From Lachnospiraceae bacterium (lineage in GTDB: Bacteria; Bacillota; Clostridia; Lachnospirales; Lachnospiraceae): a DNA stretch of 33,837 nt. This document shows, one piece after another, positions 8,890 to 18,092 of this stretch. The notes under the pieces are model-generated. The model did no database searches. It was not told the origin of the DNA and saw only the letters and a list, made by a program, of their open reading frames with translations. The stretch spans positions 12,480 to 46,316 of the forward strand of contig JAAUZK010000029.1 of assembly GCA_014804655.1 (NCBI GenBank), in the 5' to 3' direction. The position numbers were made by a program, and so were the translations under genes. Position 1 is the first letter of the stretch, and every line of letters begins with the position of its first letter.

Positions 8890-9882
8890 TCAGTTGCACC
8901 CCACATTCTTCTTCCACGCATGGACTCTTCTTACTGTCCGCGGTGCAGCCGTAAGCAGCAACAGATATATTTTATTTTTCCTTGTAAGATAAGGATTTCT
9001 CACGGTGTCATACAGATGATGCCGCAGATATTTTTTCACCTGGCCATAGAACCGATTGTGACCCGTCATCTGGGTGATCGGCACATGCAGCAGATAATCC
9101 AGCCGCTGATACAGATTGAATCGTATCGCATAATCATGCAGTGCCGGATAGTGCTCGTCCACCAACACCTGCATTCGATCCGCATTGTCCACGATATCCA
9201 GAAACACTCTGGAAAAACTGTCCTTCGTCCTGCTACGGGTCGTGCTCGTCTGCCTGCACACTACATGATAGCACTGTTTCGGCAGGATCGTGATCCCGTC
9301 GATCTCCTGCAGCAGTTCCACCAACAGACTGAAATCCTCATTCAGAACACCCTCGGGGAATCTGTGCGCCGCAAACAATTCTTTTCTCACCAGCTTTGTG
9401 CAGAAGGAGCAGTCGCCTCTGTGCAGCAACAGTTCTTTCAAGAATTCTTCTGTCCCGCAGAACCACGCATCCTCCGGCGGTACGCACACGTCCGGCAGAC
9501 GGTTTCCCGCTTCGTCCACCTCGTCTCTGGAAATCTGTACGATCGGCACCCGTCTGTCCTGTAAAGCGTTCATCATCAGCTCGTACATGTCCGGCTCAAT
9601 ATAATCATCGCTGTCCACGAACCCGAGATACGCTCCCGCCGCAAGACCGATTCCCATGTTACGTGCCGAGGATGCGCCGCCATTCTTCTTATGATAAACG
9701 CCTATGCGCCGGTCTTCCGTAGCCAGCTTGTCGCACAGCCTGTCCGTCCCATCCGTGGAACCGTCATCTATGAGAAGTATCTCCAGATTCTCATAAGTCT
9801 GGGCACAGATGGAGCGCACACACTTTTCCAGACAATCTATGGAATTATACACTGGTACGATCACACTGATCTTCTCCGTCAT
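8890..9882 (-). CDS. GT2 family glycosyltransferase
   Basis: The 330-residue protein has a GT-A fold. Residues 4-12 (KISVIVPVY) form the first strand, DDGS is at 39-42, NGGASSARN at about 67-75, and the metal-binding DSDD at 90-93. The C-terminal half is helical and basic, without clear membrane segments. It should transfer a nucleotide-activated sugar to a lipid-linked acceptor on the cytoplasmic side. Donor and linkage cannot be read from sequence. It starts one base after the stop of the GT4 gene upstream, so the two are co-transcribed. A 75-bp gap separates it from the GT-C gene downstream. Confidence 0.9.
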   Translation of the reverse strand: MTEKISVIVPVYNSIDCLEKCVRSICAQTYENLEILLIDDGSTDGTDRLCDKLATEDRRIGVYHKKNGGASSARNMGIGLAAGAYLGFVDSDDYIEPDMYELMMNALQDRRVPIVQISRDEVDEAGNRLPDVCVPPEDAWFCGTEEFLKELLLHRGDCSFCTKLVRKELFAAHRFPEGVLNEDFSLLVELLQEIDGITILPKQCYHVVCRQTSTTRSRTKDSFSRVFLDIVDNADRMQVLVDEHYPALHDYAIRFNLYQRLDYLLHVPITQMTGHNRFYGQVKKYLRHHLYDTVRNPYLTRKNKIYLLLLTAAPRTVRRVHAWKKNVGCN

Positions 9883-9883
9883 C

Positions 9884-11068
9884 TTACTTCCTGCTCCCCG
9901 TCATCATCTGATACATTTTCTTCGGGCGAACGGGAGGCGCCGCACTTAAGGGTCCTTCCTTCGCAGGCACGATTTCACCCTGCAGCAGCCTGTTTGTGAA
10001 TCGCAGAAGCTCCTTTGCCGCATGCTCCGCATTCCACATATCCCGAATCGTCTCGTACGCTTTACGCCCCATGCCCTTGCGTTCCTCCCAGTGATCGAAC
10101 AGATCGATCACCAGTTCTTCCATCTTATCATATCTGTCGTCCGGATAAACCAGTCCGTTATCGCCGTGCCGAATCAGATAAGGCGCCGCGCCGACCTGCG
10201 CATTGACCACCTCCACGCAGCCGCTGTTCATTCCCTCATTGACTACGGCTCCCCAGCCTTCCAGATAATTGCTTGTAAAAATATGAATATGGCACTTCTC
10301 CATCACGTCCCGCACCTGCTCCGGCGCAGTGTATCCGTAGAACTGAAAATGCCCCGTAAGTCCGTTATTCTCTACATCCTGCCTGATCTGTGACTCCATC
10401 TGCCCGTCTCCCAGCATATGGATGTAGAATCGATACCCTCTGGCATGCAAGGTATTTGCCAAGCGTACCATATACTCCGGATGTTTCAGTGGAATGAATC
10501 TTCCCGCCCATACGATGTGAAGCGTTCCGTCACACGGTTTCATATTAGTAAATTGTTCTTCCCCGTAAGTACGCAGTGCCGTAAAATATCCCCATCGGAA
10601 CATTTTATCAGGATATGCGCCGATCAGATGAAAATCCGATGCCGCATAGGCACCGGCACACAGCATACATACATTCTGCCCGCGATATCTGATATGCTCC
10701 CGATATTTTGCCACAAGACCTCTGGGCGATACCGCTTTCCATTGTCCTTCCCGATAGATCCGCTCACTTACGCGAAGCGTAACTTTGCCGGATCTTAATC
10801 TGGAGTCTGCCAGATCCTCTCTGCCTGTCCACCCGAACATCACCACATCGCTCTCCGCTATCTTTTTCAGACAGTCATACTCCGCCTCATACAAACACTT
10901 TACATAGGGCAGGCTGCGGACATCCACCCCCCACCCCATAGCTACCCGCTCCTGCTCCATGGGCATGGTCTGGATAAAAGTATAGTCACTGCCCAGCTCC
11001 TGATAAAGTGCCTCGCACAGCGGAATCTGATGATGATTGATATAATTGGAGACAAACACAAGAGTCAT
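9884..11068 (-). CDS. GT4-like (GT-B fold) glycosyltransferase
   Basis: The 394-residue protein has two Rossmann-like halves. The N-terminal half starts MTLVFVSNYINHHQIPL. The C-terminal half carries the donor-binding region: WAGRFIPLKHPEY at about 200, HMLGDGQ, FYGYT, and the GT4-type EGWGAVVNEGMNSG motif with the conserved second Glu. It probably adds an internal sugar of the repeat unit from a nucleotide donor, in the cytoplasm. Its ATG overlaps the stop of the upstream GT4 gene by four bases (ATGA), a sign of translational coupling. The N-terminal half diverges more than usual, so acceptor specificity is open. Confidence 0.87.
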   Translation of the reverse strand: MTLVFVSNYINHHQIPLCEALYQELGSDYTFIQTMPMEQERVAMGWGVDVRSLPYVKCLYEAEYDCLKKIAESDVVMFGWTGREDLADSRLRSGKVTLRVSERIYREGQWKAVSPRGLVAKYREHIRYRGQNVCMLCAGAYAASDFHLIGAYPDKMFRWGYFTALRTYGEEQFTNMKPCDGTLHIVWAGRFIPLKHPEYMVRLANTLHARGYRFYIHMLGDGQMESQIRQDVENNGLTGHFQFYGYTAPEQVRDVMEKCHIHIFTSNYLEGWGAVVNEGMNSGCVEVVNAQVGAAPYLIRHGDNGLVYPDDRYDKMEELVIDLFDHWEERKGMGRKAYETIRDMWNAEHAAKELLRFTNRLLQGEIVPAKEGPLSAAPPVRPKKMYQMMTGSRK

Positions 11069-12351
11069 GATAACATCTCCCGATAAATGTGTATCAGCCG
11101 ATAATAATTCTGATCCGCGTCATGATTGACCCGCGCATGCTTTCTTGCATTGTCCGAGAACCTCTCCACAATGGCTTCTTTTGTAAAAATCTCGATGATA
11201 CTTTCCGCCAGCGCTTCCACGTCCCCCGCCGGATACAGCATCCCGTCACCGCCGTCCGTCAGCAGATTATGCACGCCGCCCACGTCCGCCGCCACACAAG
11301 GCACACCCAGCAGCATAGCCTCGCCCAGTGAATTAGGCGAATTCTCCAGCGCGGAGGGCAGCACAAAAAGATGACTCTGCAAATATTGTTCTTTCATTTC
11401 CTCCGCAGTCAGCATCCCCAACATCGTCACATGATCGCGCAGATGATTATCCCGAATCAGTTTTCTGATATATTTCCCGTACGCCGACAATTTCAAGCGA
11501 TCCTTAAGCGTACTGTCTTCAATGATATTATTGCCCGCCACATAGACATGGGCTTCCGGAAACTGCTCCAGCACTTTCGGCAGCGCCCGCAGCAGATAGT
11601 GAAATCCCTTAAGCGGATAATCGCCCTGACTTAAGAAAATACTGTAGGGACGGCAGGTTGTTCTTTTCCATCTGTCACGATAGAAGAGACCGCGCAGTGT
11701 CTCATTCAGATAATGATACTGCGCTGCCGGATTGATCTTAGCCGCCTGCGTGCGGTCAAAATCCGTTCTGCCGGCAATATTCCCCGCCATGAGTAAAGCC
11801 TCTTTCTCATGTTCTCCCCGCTTCTTAAACTTCTTTTGCTGCTGTCTGATACTGTCCTGTCTGATCCGATCGCGCAGCGTCACCTGCCGCTGTACTTTCA
11901 TCGGCAGATCTGCCATATACTCCTCCGCAATCGCACTGCAAAGTCCCTGTATGCCGACCAGCGTCCTCTCCGGACGTCCGTAGGCTTTGATGCAAGCGAG
12001 CGCGTGCGGATATTCCACGCCGAACACATGCAGAATATCCGGTTCAAAATCCTTCAGAATCTCCTGAAATTTCGTTTCAATGCTGTCATCATAAACTTCA
12101 GGCGTATCAAGATTTTCTATAAATCCATAACAACGGCAGGATGCATTTTCCCCCAGTTGCATCGTCCGTCTGAAATCTTCCATATCCTCTGTAACAGGAA
12201 AAGCGATTCCAAGTTCAATCCGGTTCCACCCCTGTTCCTGCACGACACGTTCCAGAAGTCCGCTCAGCCATCCTTCCTTATTGCTGTATGAGATTCCGAG
12301 CTGTCTGGCAATTGTCGGAAGCATAATATTGCATACCCATAGTACCCTCAT
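11065..12351 (-). CDS. GT4 family glycosyltransferase
   Basis: The 428-residue GT-B protein starts MRVLWVCNIMLP with the Gly/Asn-poor first strand of the family. The second domain shows FLSQGDYPLKGFHYLLRAL at about 245, VYVAGNN, a VTMLGMLTAEEM segment, and the GT4 signature PSALENSPNSLGEAML with ENSPNSLGEA as the E-x7-E donor site. The DGGDGMLYPAGD loop that follows is also typical. It is likely a retaining transferase adding one sugar to the lipid-linked repeat unit. The gene overlaps the next GT4 gene by four bases and lies 112 bp after the GT2 gene upstream. No membrane helix is visible; peripheral membrane attachment is likely. Confidence 0.9.
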   Translation of the reverse strand: MRVLWVCNIMLPTIARQLGISYSNKEGWLSGLLERVVQEQGWNRIELGIAFPVTEDMEDFRRTMQLGENASCRCYGFIENLDTPEVYDDSIETKFQEILKDFEPDILHVFGVEYPHALACIKAYGRPERTLVGIQGLCSAIAEEYMADLPMKVQRQVTLRDRIRQDSIRQQQKKFKKRGEHEKEALLMAGNIAGRTDFDRTQAAKINPAAQYHYLNETLRGLFYRDRWKRTTCRPYSIFLSQGDYPLKGFHYLLRALPKVLEQFPEAHVYVAGNNIIEDSTLKDRLKLSAYGKYIRKLIRDNHLRDHVTMLGMLTAEEMKEQYLQSHLFVLPSALENSPNSLGEAMLLGVPCVAADVGGVHNLLTDGGDGMLYPAGDVEALAESIIEIFTKEAIVERFSDNARKHARVNHDADQNYYRLIHIYREMLS

Positions 12352-12463
12352 GTCTCTCTCCTCCGAAGTATTCCATATTCCTGCACCTATTTTTTCCCTG
12401 ATCCTTCATACACCGGAAACAGTTCCCCCTAATCCGTGCAGACATATTACACAATGTGCTTTC

Positions 12464-13360
12464 TCATCCGGTATACAGCACCTTTTTTACCTTCTGATAA
12501 ATCCCCGCCGTGACCGGATTCTTCGCAATCCATGTCCTGACAGGCGCCAGCGTCACCGCCATGATCAGTCGATACTTACGCACCTTTGCAGCCGGCATAT
12601 ATCTGTTTACGATCTCCCTGTGCTCTCTGCGTGAACGGCGTTCATTCTCCTTCGTCTCGGAAAATCCCCCGCCTTCATAGAGCGCCACGGTAACAGGCAT
12701 ATAGACAGTCTTTACATGCGCCCTGTAATAGCACCACAGAAAATGTTCGTAATCAGCACGCACCGCATAAGCAGTATCGAACGGTTTCTCCCGCAACAGC
12801 GCTGCCTCGTAGAAACACGCCTGATGACAGGGCACATTGCGGTAACAGGCGAAATCATCAATCACCGGATTGGACTGTACCTGCGTCCCCGTCAGCCGTT
12901 CATAAATATTGCCGTAGAAAATATACCTCGCCGCTTCCGGCTGCACAGCCTTCTCACTGTCAGTTTCACGGCTTCCCGTTTCCCGGTTCTGCACCTGTTT
13001 CCGAATCATCCCACCGACCCGCTCCAACACATGCATATCATAGAAACTGTCTCCGCAATTTAAAAAAAGGACATAATCGCCACACACATACTCCACTGCC
13101 TGATTCATTGCGTCATAGATGCCGGTGTCTTTGCTGCTGTAGACCCGAAGCTTTGCGGCGGATTGCTCTCCCGGCTGTCCATGCGCGTTTTCACATGCCC
13201 TCGCATAGCTATCCAGATATTTCCGTGTCACTTCCTCCGTGGAACCGCCGTCCTTTATGATGATCTCATAATCCTGCCATGTCTGATGCAGAATGCTGTC
13301 GATCGTCTCCCGCAGCTTCTCCCCCGCATTCAGACACACTACAATGATGCTGAAAGTCAT
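12464..13360 (-). CDS. GT2 family glycosyltransferase (WcaA-like)
   Basis: The 298-residue protein begins MTFSIIVVCLNAGEKLRETI, has KDGGSTEE in the place of DDGS (residues about 36-43), SSKDTGIYDAMNQAV, and LFLNCGDSF as the DxD-like metal site (here NCGD). The KDGGS/GIYDAMN/NCGD set is characteristic of the WcaA-type GT2 branch that often adds galactose, fucose or similar sugars in exopolysaccharide loci. An Arg/Glu-rich insertion near 128-140 is unusual. The C-terminus is basic and may lie on the membrane. It sits between the EpsG-like gene (80-bp gap) and the first GT4 gene. Confidence 0.88.
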   Translation of the reverse strand: MTFSIIVVCLNAGEKLRETIDSILHQTWQDYEIIIKDGGSTEEVTRKYLDSYARACENAHGQPGEQSAAKLRVYSSKDTGIYDAMNQAVEYVCGDYVLFLNCGDSFYDMHVLERVGGMIRKQVQNRETGSRETDSEKAVQPEAARYIFYGNIYERLTGTQVQSNPVIDDFACYRNVPCHQACFYEAALLREKPFDTAYAVRADYEHFLWCYYRAHVKTVYMPVTVALYEGGGFSETKENERRSRREHREIVNRYMPAAKVRKYRLIMAVTLAPVRTWIAKNPVTAGIYQKVKKVLYTG

Positions 13361-13440
13361 ATTCTGTTTTACCCTCTTAAGATTTATTATGCCATATTCT
13401 ATCTGAACTTCTCAACCCTTTGTATCGCTTTGCCGCATAA

Positions 13441-14541
13441 TTAATTCACATCCGATAAAATATTAACCATATCGTGGAACAGGAAAGTTTTATAAGGCAG
13501 AATCAACGTCCCGTCCTGATCTGCACGGCTCATATATATGGCAAAATATAAAATCGCCGCCAGCAGAATCCCCAATCGGAACAGCCTGCGCCACTTCACA
13601 TTTTCCACCTGCTTAAGCAACATCGGCAGATACAGTATGTGACTGATCGTCAGATAATATCCGATGCGGGATATGATCGGCAGGAAGGAGCAGAACACAT
13701 ACAGCACGAGCGCTCCCAGATTCAGGTAGAAATAGAACCCAAAGCGACTGTCTTTCTGCATAAAGTACACGGTTCCCGCGAAAGCAAGCACCGCAAGGCA
13801 ACGCAGAATATTGATATAGCTCGTTCCGCCCTCCAGATACTCCGTATCCTCATAGGTCGGATAGAGCAGAATCACCACTTTCAGATAAAAGTCCTGTGCG
13901 AACAGGAAGGTTGTACAGAATAGAGCCGCAATAGCAAGCTGCCACTTCTTCCATGCCCTGGATGCCAGATAGTATAACGGAATCACCACAAGCAAGGACT
14001 TATGAAACGCCGATCCGAACAGAATCAAAATAACGAATCTGCCCCACTGCCCGCGCTGCACAAACTTCATGGAATAAAGCGCCACCGCCAGCGCCAGATA
14101 GTAGCGTACCGTACTGAATGTCTGGAAATAATATCCCAGCATCATAAACAGGAAAAAAGTCAACGGAAAATCATCACTCTGCTCATACATCGCTGACAGG
14201 AACAAAAACACTGTGACAAAAGCATACACCGCAAAGACAAGCAGATAATTCTCGAAACCGGATAAGCCATAGATTAATTTTACAAGCAAATTAAATCCGA
14301 TCTCCGTGGGTACATACGAATCGCAGTTGACCAGATGCATGAACTCCACATATTTGGCGTAATCATTCCCCACATTCAGCCTGCACGCCGACAACGCAAA
14401 CAGAATCAGAAATATAGACAGAAGGCAGACGCGATTACACATCTGTTGTCTCGTAGTCTTATACGGTTGTATGACCGGCCGGCTGTTCACCATGCACGCA
14501 AGCAGTACCGTAACTGCTGCCACCGTAATATACAGAATCAT
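13441..14541 (-). CDS. EpsG-family polysaccharide polymerase (Wzy role)
   Basis: The 366-residue integral membrane protein has about ten hydrophobic segments and starts with a helix MILYITVAAVTVLLACMV. EpsG-family marks are RLNVGNDYAKYVEF (residues about 55-68), the FSTVRYYLALAVALYSMKFV segment in mid-protein and FGSAFHKSLLVVIPLYYL after it, with the conserved Arg-Tyr and Ala-x-His. EpsG proteins polymerise lipid-linked repeat units on the outer face of the membrane, as Wzy does. It is the only polymerase candidate in the locus. The stop of the gene is 80 bp before the next GT2 gene, and its start is ten bases after the stop of the upstream GT2 gene. Confidence 0.85.
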   Translation of the reverse strand: MILYITVAAVTVLLACMVNSRPVIQPYKTTRQQMCNRVCLLSIFLILFALSACRLNVGNDYAKYVEFMHLVNCDSYVPTEIGFNLLVKLIYGLSGFENYLLVFAVYAFVTVFLFLSAMYEQSDDFPLTFFLFMMLGYYFQTFSTVRYYLALAVALYSMKFVQRGQWGRFVILILFGSAFHKSLLVVIPLYYLASRAWKKWQLAIAALFCTTFLFAQDFYLKVVILLYPTYEDTEYLEGGTSYINILRCLAVLAFAGTVYFMQKDSRFGFYFYLNLGALVLYVFCSFLPIISRIGYYLTISHILYLPMLLKQVENVKWRRLFRLGILLAAILYFAIYMSRADQDGTLILPYKTFLFHDMVNILSDVN

Positions 14542-14550
14542 CGAACGATG

Positions 14551-15345
14551 TTATCCTTTCCCTGTCGTTTGTCCCGCCTCACGCACGCCCGCTTTCATCC
14601 ACGCATATGCCTTTTTCAGCGAAACATCCCGGCACATTTCTTCTCTGTGAACCCATAGGAAACGAAAAGCCAGCGGCAGCGCCAATCGTCCGTAGAGATA
14701 GTGATACAACACGCCTCTGTCCCGAAAAAACTTCTCATGATATCCGCTGAACCATGTGGATTCCCGTTCTGTCTCTTCCCCGATACATATTGTATGAGAA
14801 TATATCTTCAAGCCGGCCTTCAGACAATCTCTCAGAAAAAGACTGTCCTCCCCGTTACTGTACTTGGCACCGCCGCCGAAAAGCAGAGAATAATGTACAT
14901 TAGCCCGCAGCAGAGCAGCATGTCTCGCCGTAATACTGTACGCCGGATAACGCCCGTAATTGCGGCGGTTGATCCGATGGATGTCCTCATTCCAATAAGT
15001 CCTTCTGGCAGGTGATACCTTCACATTGACCAGAATCATGTCCGCATCCGGCAGCTCACTGTACGCTCTGCGAATCGCCTCGGCATATCCTTCCGACAAA
15101 ACAATATCCTCGTCTGAGAATACGCAGATCTCACTGTCCGCATGCAGCAGAGCGGTATTGCGGCTCAGCCCCACACCTCTCTCCGGCATAGAGAAAACCT
15201 GAATCCTGCTGCCTACGTCCGTGATCTCCTCATAACCGTAACGGTCACATTGGTTCACGATCACCGCATCGGTCTGTATATGCATTTGTTTAACCAGCGC
15301 GGAGACATCCTGATTCACCGCCGATACCAACAACTGTATTTTCAT
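14551..15345 (-). CDS. GT2-like glycosyltransferase
   Basis: A GT-A fold protein of 264 residues from the ATG at 15345, which has GGGG at ribosome-site distance. An in-frame ATG at 15357 would add four residues. It starts MKIQLLVSAVN and has VNQCDRYG in place of the usual DDGS loop, SMPERGVGLSRNTALLHA, and the metal site FSDEDIVL. Downstream GEDSLFLRDCLKAG matches the catalytic ED-x-x-F/L region of GT2 enzymes. It is probably cytosolic or peripheral and adds a repeat-unit sugar. The gene is tightly packed with the Wzz-like gene upstream and the EpsG-like gene downstream. Confidence 0.82.
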   Translation of the reverse strand: MKIQLLVSAVNQDVSALVKQMHIQTDAVIVNQCDRYGYEEITDVGSRIQVFSMPERGVGLSRNTALLHADSEICVFSDEDIVLSEGYAEAIRRAYSELPDADMILVNVKVSPARRTYWNEDIHRINRRNYGRYPAYSITARHAALLRANVHYSLLFGGGAKYSNGEDSLFLRDCLKAGLKIYSHTICIGEETERESTWFSGYHEKFFRDRGVLYHYLYGRLALPLAFRFLWVHREEMCRDVSLKKAYAWMKAGVREAGQTTGKG

Positions 15346-15380
15346 AGTCTGCCCCATTTCCGCGCGGCGTCTTGTTCTGT

Positions 15381-16418
15381 TTACGCCTTATCTGAACGTC
15401 CGAACGCATGCCCATAGTATCTGCGCAGGAACTTCTCATCCGCGCCGCTGATCGCTATCCCCGCAATACAGCATTCTCTAAGCTGCATCTGTTCCATCAC
15501 ATAGGCAAGATATGCGGCATGCACTTTCCCGTAATCAGCCACGAGCACTATGCCCTCGGCCGCACACAGCCTGTTCCATTGTTCATCGGTAATTCCTGTT
15601 TTCCATTCCACTGACAACTCCTTCATATGCTGCTCTTTCGGTTCTGAAAAATGTCCCTGTGTCACGGTAAGTATACAAAGATCCTTCATCTTCTTTCGCA
15701 GATAATTCAGATTCTCCTCATAATCTGCACCAAATCTCCCGTCCGCTCCGGCATAGCCGACAAACGGTACACCTGTCACTTGTTTCAGATCACTTGCAGC
15801 CATGATGCGGTCATCCAGCACATAATAAAACATCATGCCAATCAGCATCAGCACTATCGCCGCCACTGTCCCCGCAATCACCGCCTGCACAGTTCTGTCA
15901 TCCGCCGACACCAAATCTGCCGCCGTTGTCTGAATCACGCTGATCTGTCGGAATTCTTTCGCCGTATCCCCCAGATCCGTCAGCGACTGTCCTGTCGCTT
16001 TCAGGATCGCATTACATCTGTCCGCATCGTGTGTTGTAATCGTGATTGTAAGAAGCCGCAGATCCGACAGAATCTCGGCCTTCGTTGCCGCCATAACCTC
16101 TTCTCTGCTGTAATCCTCCGGCAGATATTTCATCGTAACATCCAGAATCGGATCCGTCGCCATCAGATCATTCCATGTATAACCGTTATACTGCTGATAG
16201 ACCTCTCCCGTCTCATCCACTTCAAAATCCAAATATACCTTGGACATCGCCCGATATTCCCGCTCTGCCTCCGGTACGATCGCCGTAAACGTATACACCC
16301 CGCCGCCAATCACCGCACCGACTACCGCCGCCACGATCACCAGCCAGCATTTACGCATAAAGCAAAGCCCCAGTTTTTTCATATCCATGCCCGCATCGGC
16401 ATACTTAATTTCCCGCAT
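15381..16418 (-). CDS. Wzz/YveK-like chain-length protein with a degenerate kinase tail
   Basis: The 345-residue protein has a cytoplasmic N-terminus, a transmembrane helix at about 25-48, a roughly 130-residue extracytoplasmic Wzz-type domain, and a second helix at about 179-201. These are hallmarks of polysaccharide co-polymerases that set chain length with an EpsG/Wzy enzyme. Unlike simple YveK/CpsC proteins it continues about 145 residues into the cytoplasm. That tail resembles the C-terminal half of a BY-kinase (CpsD/YwqD): LCILTVTQG at 247-255 where a Walker A should follow, GIVLVADYGK at 289-298, and AISGADEKFLRRYYG at 322-336. The Walker A Gly-Lys-Ser/Thr, Walker A' and B acidic motifs are absent, and there is no Tyr cluster. 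It is therefore likely a pseudo-kinase fusion that cannot phosphorylate. Confidence 0.85.
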   Translation of the reverse strand: MREIKYADAGMDMKKLGLCFMRKCWLVIVAAVVGAVIGGGVYTFTAIVPEAEREYRAMSKVYLDFEVDETGEVYQQYNGYTWNDLMATDPILDVTMKYLPEDYSREEVMAATKAEILSDLRLLTITITTHDADRCNAILKATGQSLTDLGDTAKEFRQISVIQTTAADLVSADDRTVQAVIAGTVAAIVLMLIGMMFYYVLDDRIMAASDLKQVTGVPFVGYAGADGRFGADYEENLNYLRKKMKDLCILTVTQGHFSEPKEQHMKELSVEWKTGITDEQWNRLCAAEGIVLVADYGKVHAAYLAYVMEQMQLRECCIAGIAISGADEKFLRRYYGHAFGRSDKA

Positions 16419-16468
16419 ATATCCAGACCTTTCCCGCTGTTCGTAGCTCTCAATTCCTCCAGCACACA

Positions 16469-16620
16469 GCCTGGGCAGAAGTTGATTTCTTAAGGAACCC
16501 CTTAAAAAACGTCAGTGCTTAGCGAGGTTAAAAGTTGCAACGCAACTTTCGAGCTTAGCATCTGTTACGTTTTTTACGGAGCGAAAGCGCGGTGACGTAG
16601 AAATCAACTTCTGTCCGGGC
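16469..16620. repeat. 152-bp foldback (MITE-like) element
   Basis: The ends 16469-16490 and 16599-16620 are inverted copies of 22 bp with two mismatches, including a perfect 15-bp core (CAGAAGTTGATTTCT). Inside, AAAAAACGT and TGCTTAGC-type blocks recur in inverted order, and the centre is AAAGTTGC-AAC-GCAACTTT. The whole element can thus fold into one long imperfect hairpin. It fills most of the gap between the wbaP-like and wzz-like genes. I see no open frame in it and no clear target duplication. Confidence 0.75.
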
Positions 16621-16626
16621 GTCCGC

Positions 16627-18003
16627 TCACTTCCTTTTCATCGCTGTAGTCTGCGTATTCTCTACGCCCTCCGTGCTCTCCGGCTTAATGAGAATCTTAA
16701 GTGTCAGAAGCATAAGCTTCAGATCCAGCCATACCGAATACTGTTCAATATAAGTCAGATCCAGCTTTAATTTATCGTAAGGCGTTGTATTATACTTGCC
16801 GTACACCTGCGCATACCCCGCGAGCCCGGCCTTCACTTTCATGCGGAAAGCAAATTCAGGCATCTCCTCCATATACTGATCTATGATCTCCGGCCGCTCC
16901 GGTCTTGGTCCGATAAAAGACATATCCCCTTTCAGGATGTTGAAAAGCTGCGGCAATTCGTCGATCCTTGTTGTACGGATAAACTTGCCGATCGGCGTAA
17001 TGCGCGAATCGTTCTTAGATGCCAGCCTCGCCACACCGTCCTTCTCGGCATCCACCTTCATACTCCGAAACTTCAGGATATAGAATTCCCTGCGCCCGAT
17101 CGTGCAGCGAACCTGTTTATACAAGACGGGTCCACCGTCATATGCCTTGATCGCAATCGCCGTAATCAACATAAACGGGGACGCGATCACTAACAGGATC
17201 AGGGAGCAGATCAGATCGATCATCCTCTTGGCCAGACGCTGCTCCACCTTGAGAGAATACTCTCTCGTCAGATAGACGGGCGTGTCAAACAGATGGAGCT
17301 GATCCGCTCCTTTTACCAAAACGTCTGATATCTTCGGCATCATATAGATACGAATCGACTTACTGTAGCAATATTTCAGCAGATAATTCCTGTCACTGAC
17401 GGGAATGTCCCACAGTACCACCGCACCATACTCTCCCGTAATCTCTTTCTTTACGGCCTCCATACCTTCCGAAATATTCATGCTCCTTGCGATCTTGTAC
17501 TTCTCTTTACGCGACTCAAACTTGGCCACGATATCATCAATCGATCTCTCCCCATGAATGATCAGGATGTCTCTGGGTGGAAACACTTTATAATAACACG
17601 TATCGCACACGAACACCCACACAATTGAAAAAATGATCTGTATCAGCATCGTCCAGACAATCGGACGCACCGGTACCACCCAGTTCGCCATCAGGGATAT
17701 CTGAAAATAAGAGATCACATTGACAAACAGAAGTGCAAAAACTTCCGAAATAAAAACATCCGTTGCCTTCAGATAACCAATCTTCAGCACACCGTACATG
17801 TTGGCAAAGAAAAACAGCAGCACGAAATAGATCAGTATAATGAGCAAATGTCCGTTGCGGAAGAACTTCGCCTTACCGTGATAAAGCAGATACGGATAAT
17901 AATCCTGAAACCAAAAATATGCATAGATCGCCGTATGAACAAGTAATCCGATAAAGGATAACTGTAATATGATAAGTCTTTTCAAAGCTTCGACACGTTT
18001 CAT
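16627..18003 (-). CDS. Polyprenyl-phosphate sugar-1-phosphate transferase (WbaP/WcaJ type)
   Basis: The product initiates repeat-unit synthesis by moving a sugar phosphate from a nucleotide sugar to undecaprenyl phosphate at the inner face of the membrane. About 458 residues: four N-terminal membrane helices, a CoA-binding-like Rossmann domain in the middle, and a C-terminal catalytic domain. The catalytic domain begins with the re-entrant helix (KRMIDLICSLILLVIASPFM), followed by GGPVLYKQVR, KFRSMKVDAE, the Asp-Glu pair of TRIDELPQLFNILKGDMS, FIGPRPERPE, and KAGLAGYAQVYGKYNT near the end. All standard polyprenyl glycosylphosphotransferase motifs are intact. I chose the ATG at 18003 because GAGG lies 7 nt upstream; the ATG at 18009 is only one base from it. 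Sugar specificity cannot be read directly. Confidence 0.93.
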   Translation of the reverse strand: MKRVEALKRLIILQLSFIGLLVHTAIYAYFWFQDYYPYLLYHGKAKFFRNGHLLIILIYFVLLFFFANMYGVLKIGYLKATDVFISEVFALLFVNVISYFQISLMANWVVPVRPIVWTMLIQIIFSIVWVFVCDTCYYKVFPPRDILIIHGERSIDDIVAKFESRKEKYKIARSMNISEGMEAVKKEITGEYGAVVLWDIPVSDRNYLLKYCYSKSIRIYMMPKISDVLVKGADQLHLFDTPVYLTREYSLKVEQRLAKRMIDLICSLILLVIASPFMLITAIAIKAYDGGPVLYKQVRCTIGRREFYILKFRSMKVDAEKDGVARLASKNDSRITPIGKFIRTTRIDELPQLFNILKGDMSFIGPRPERPEIIDQYMEEMPEFAFRMKVKAGLAGYAQVYGKYNTTPYDKLKLDLTYIEQYSVWLDLKLMLLTLKILIKPESTEGVENTQTTAMKRK

Positions 18004-18092
18004 GCCCATACCTCATTTTAATAATTCATGTAATTGTTCAGAACCCTGTACTTCACAGTTACTAATTTGTACCGATTCATCTTACTGTAATT

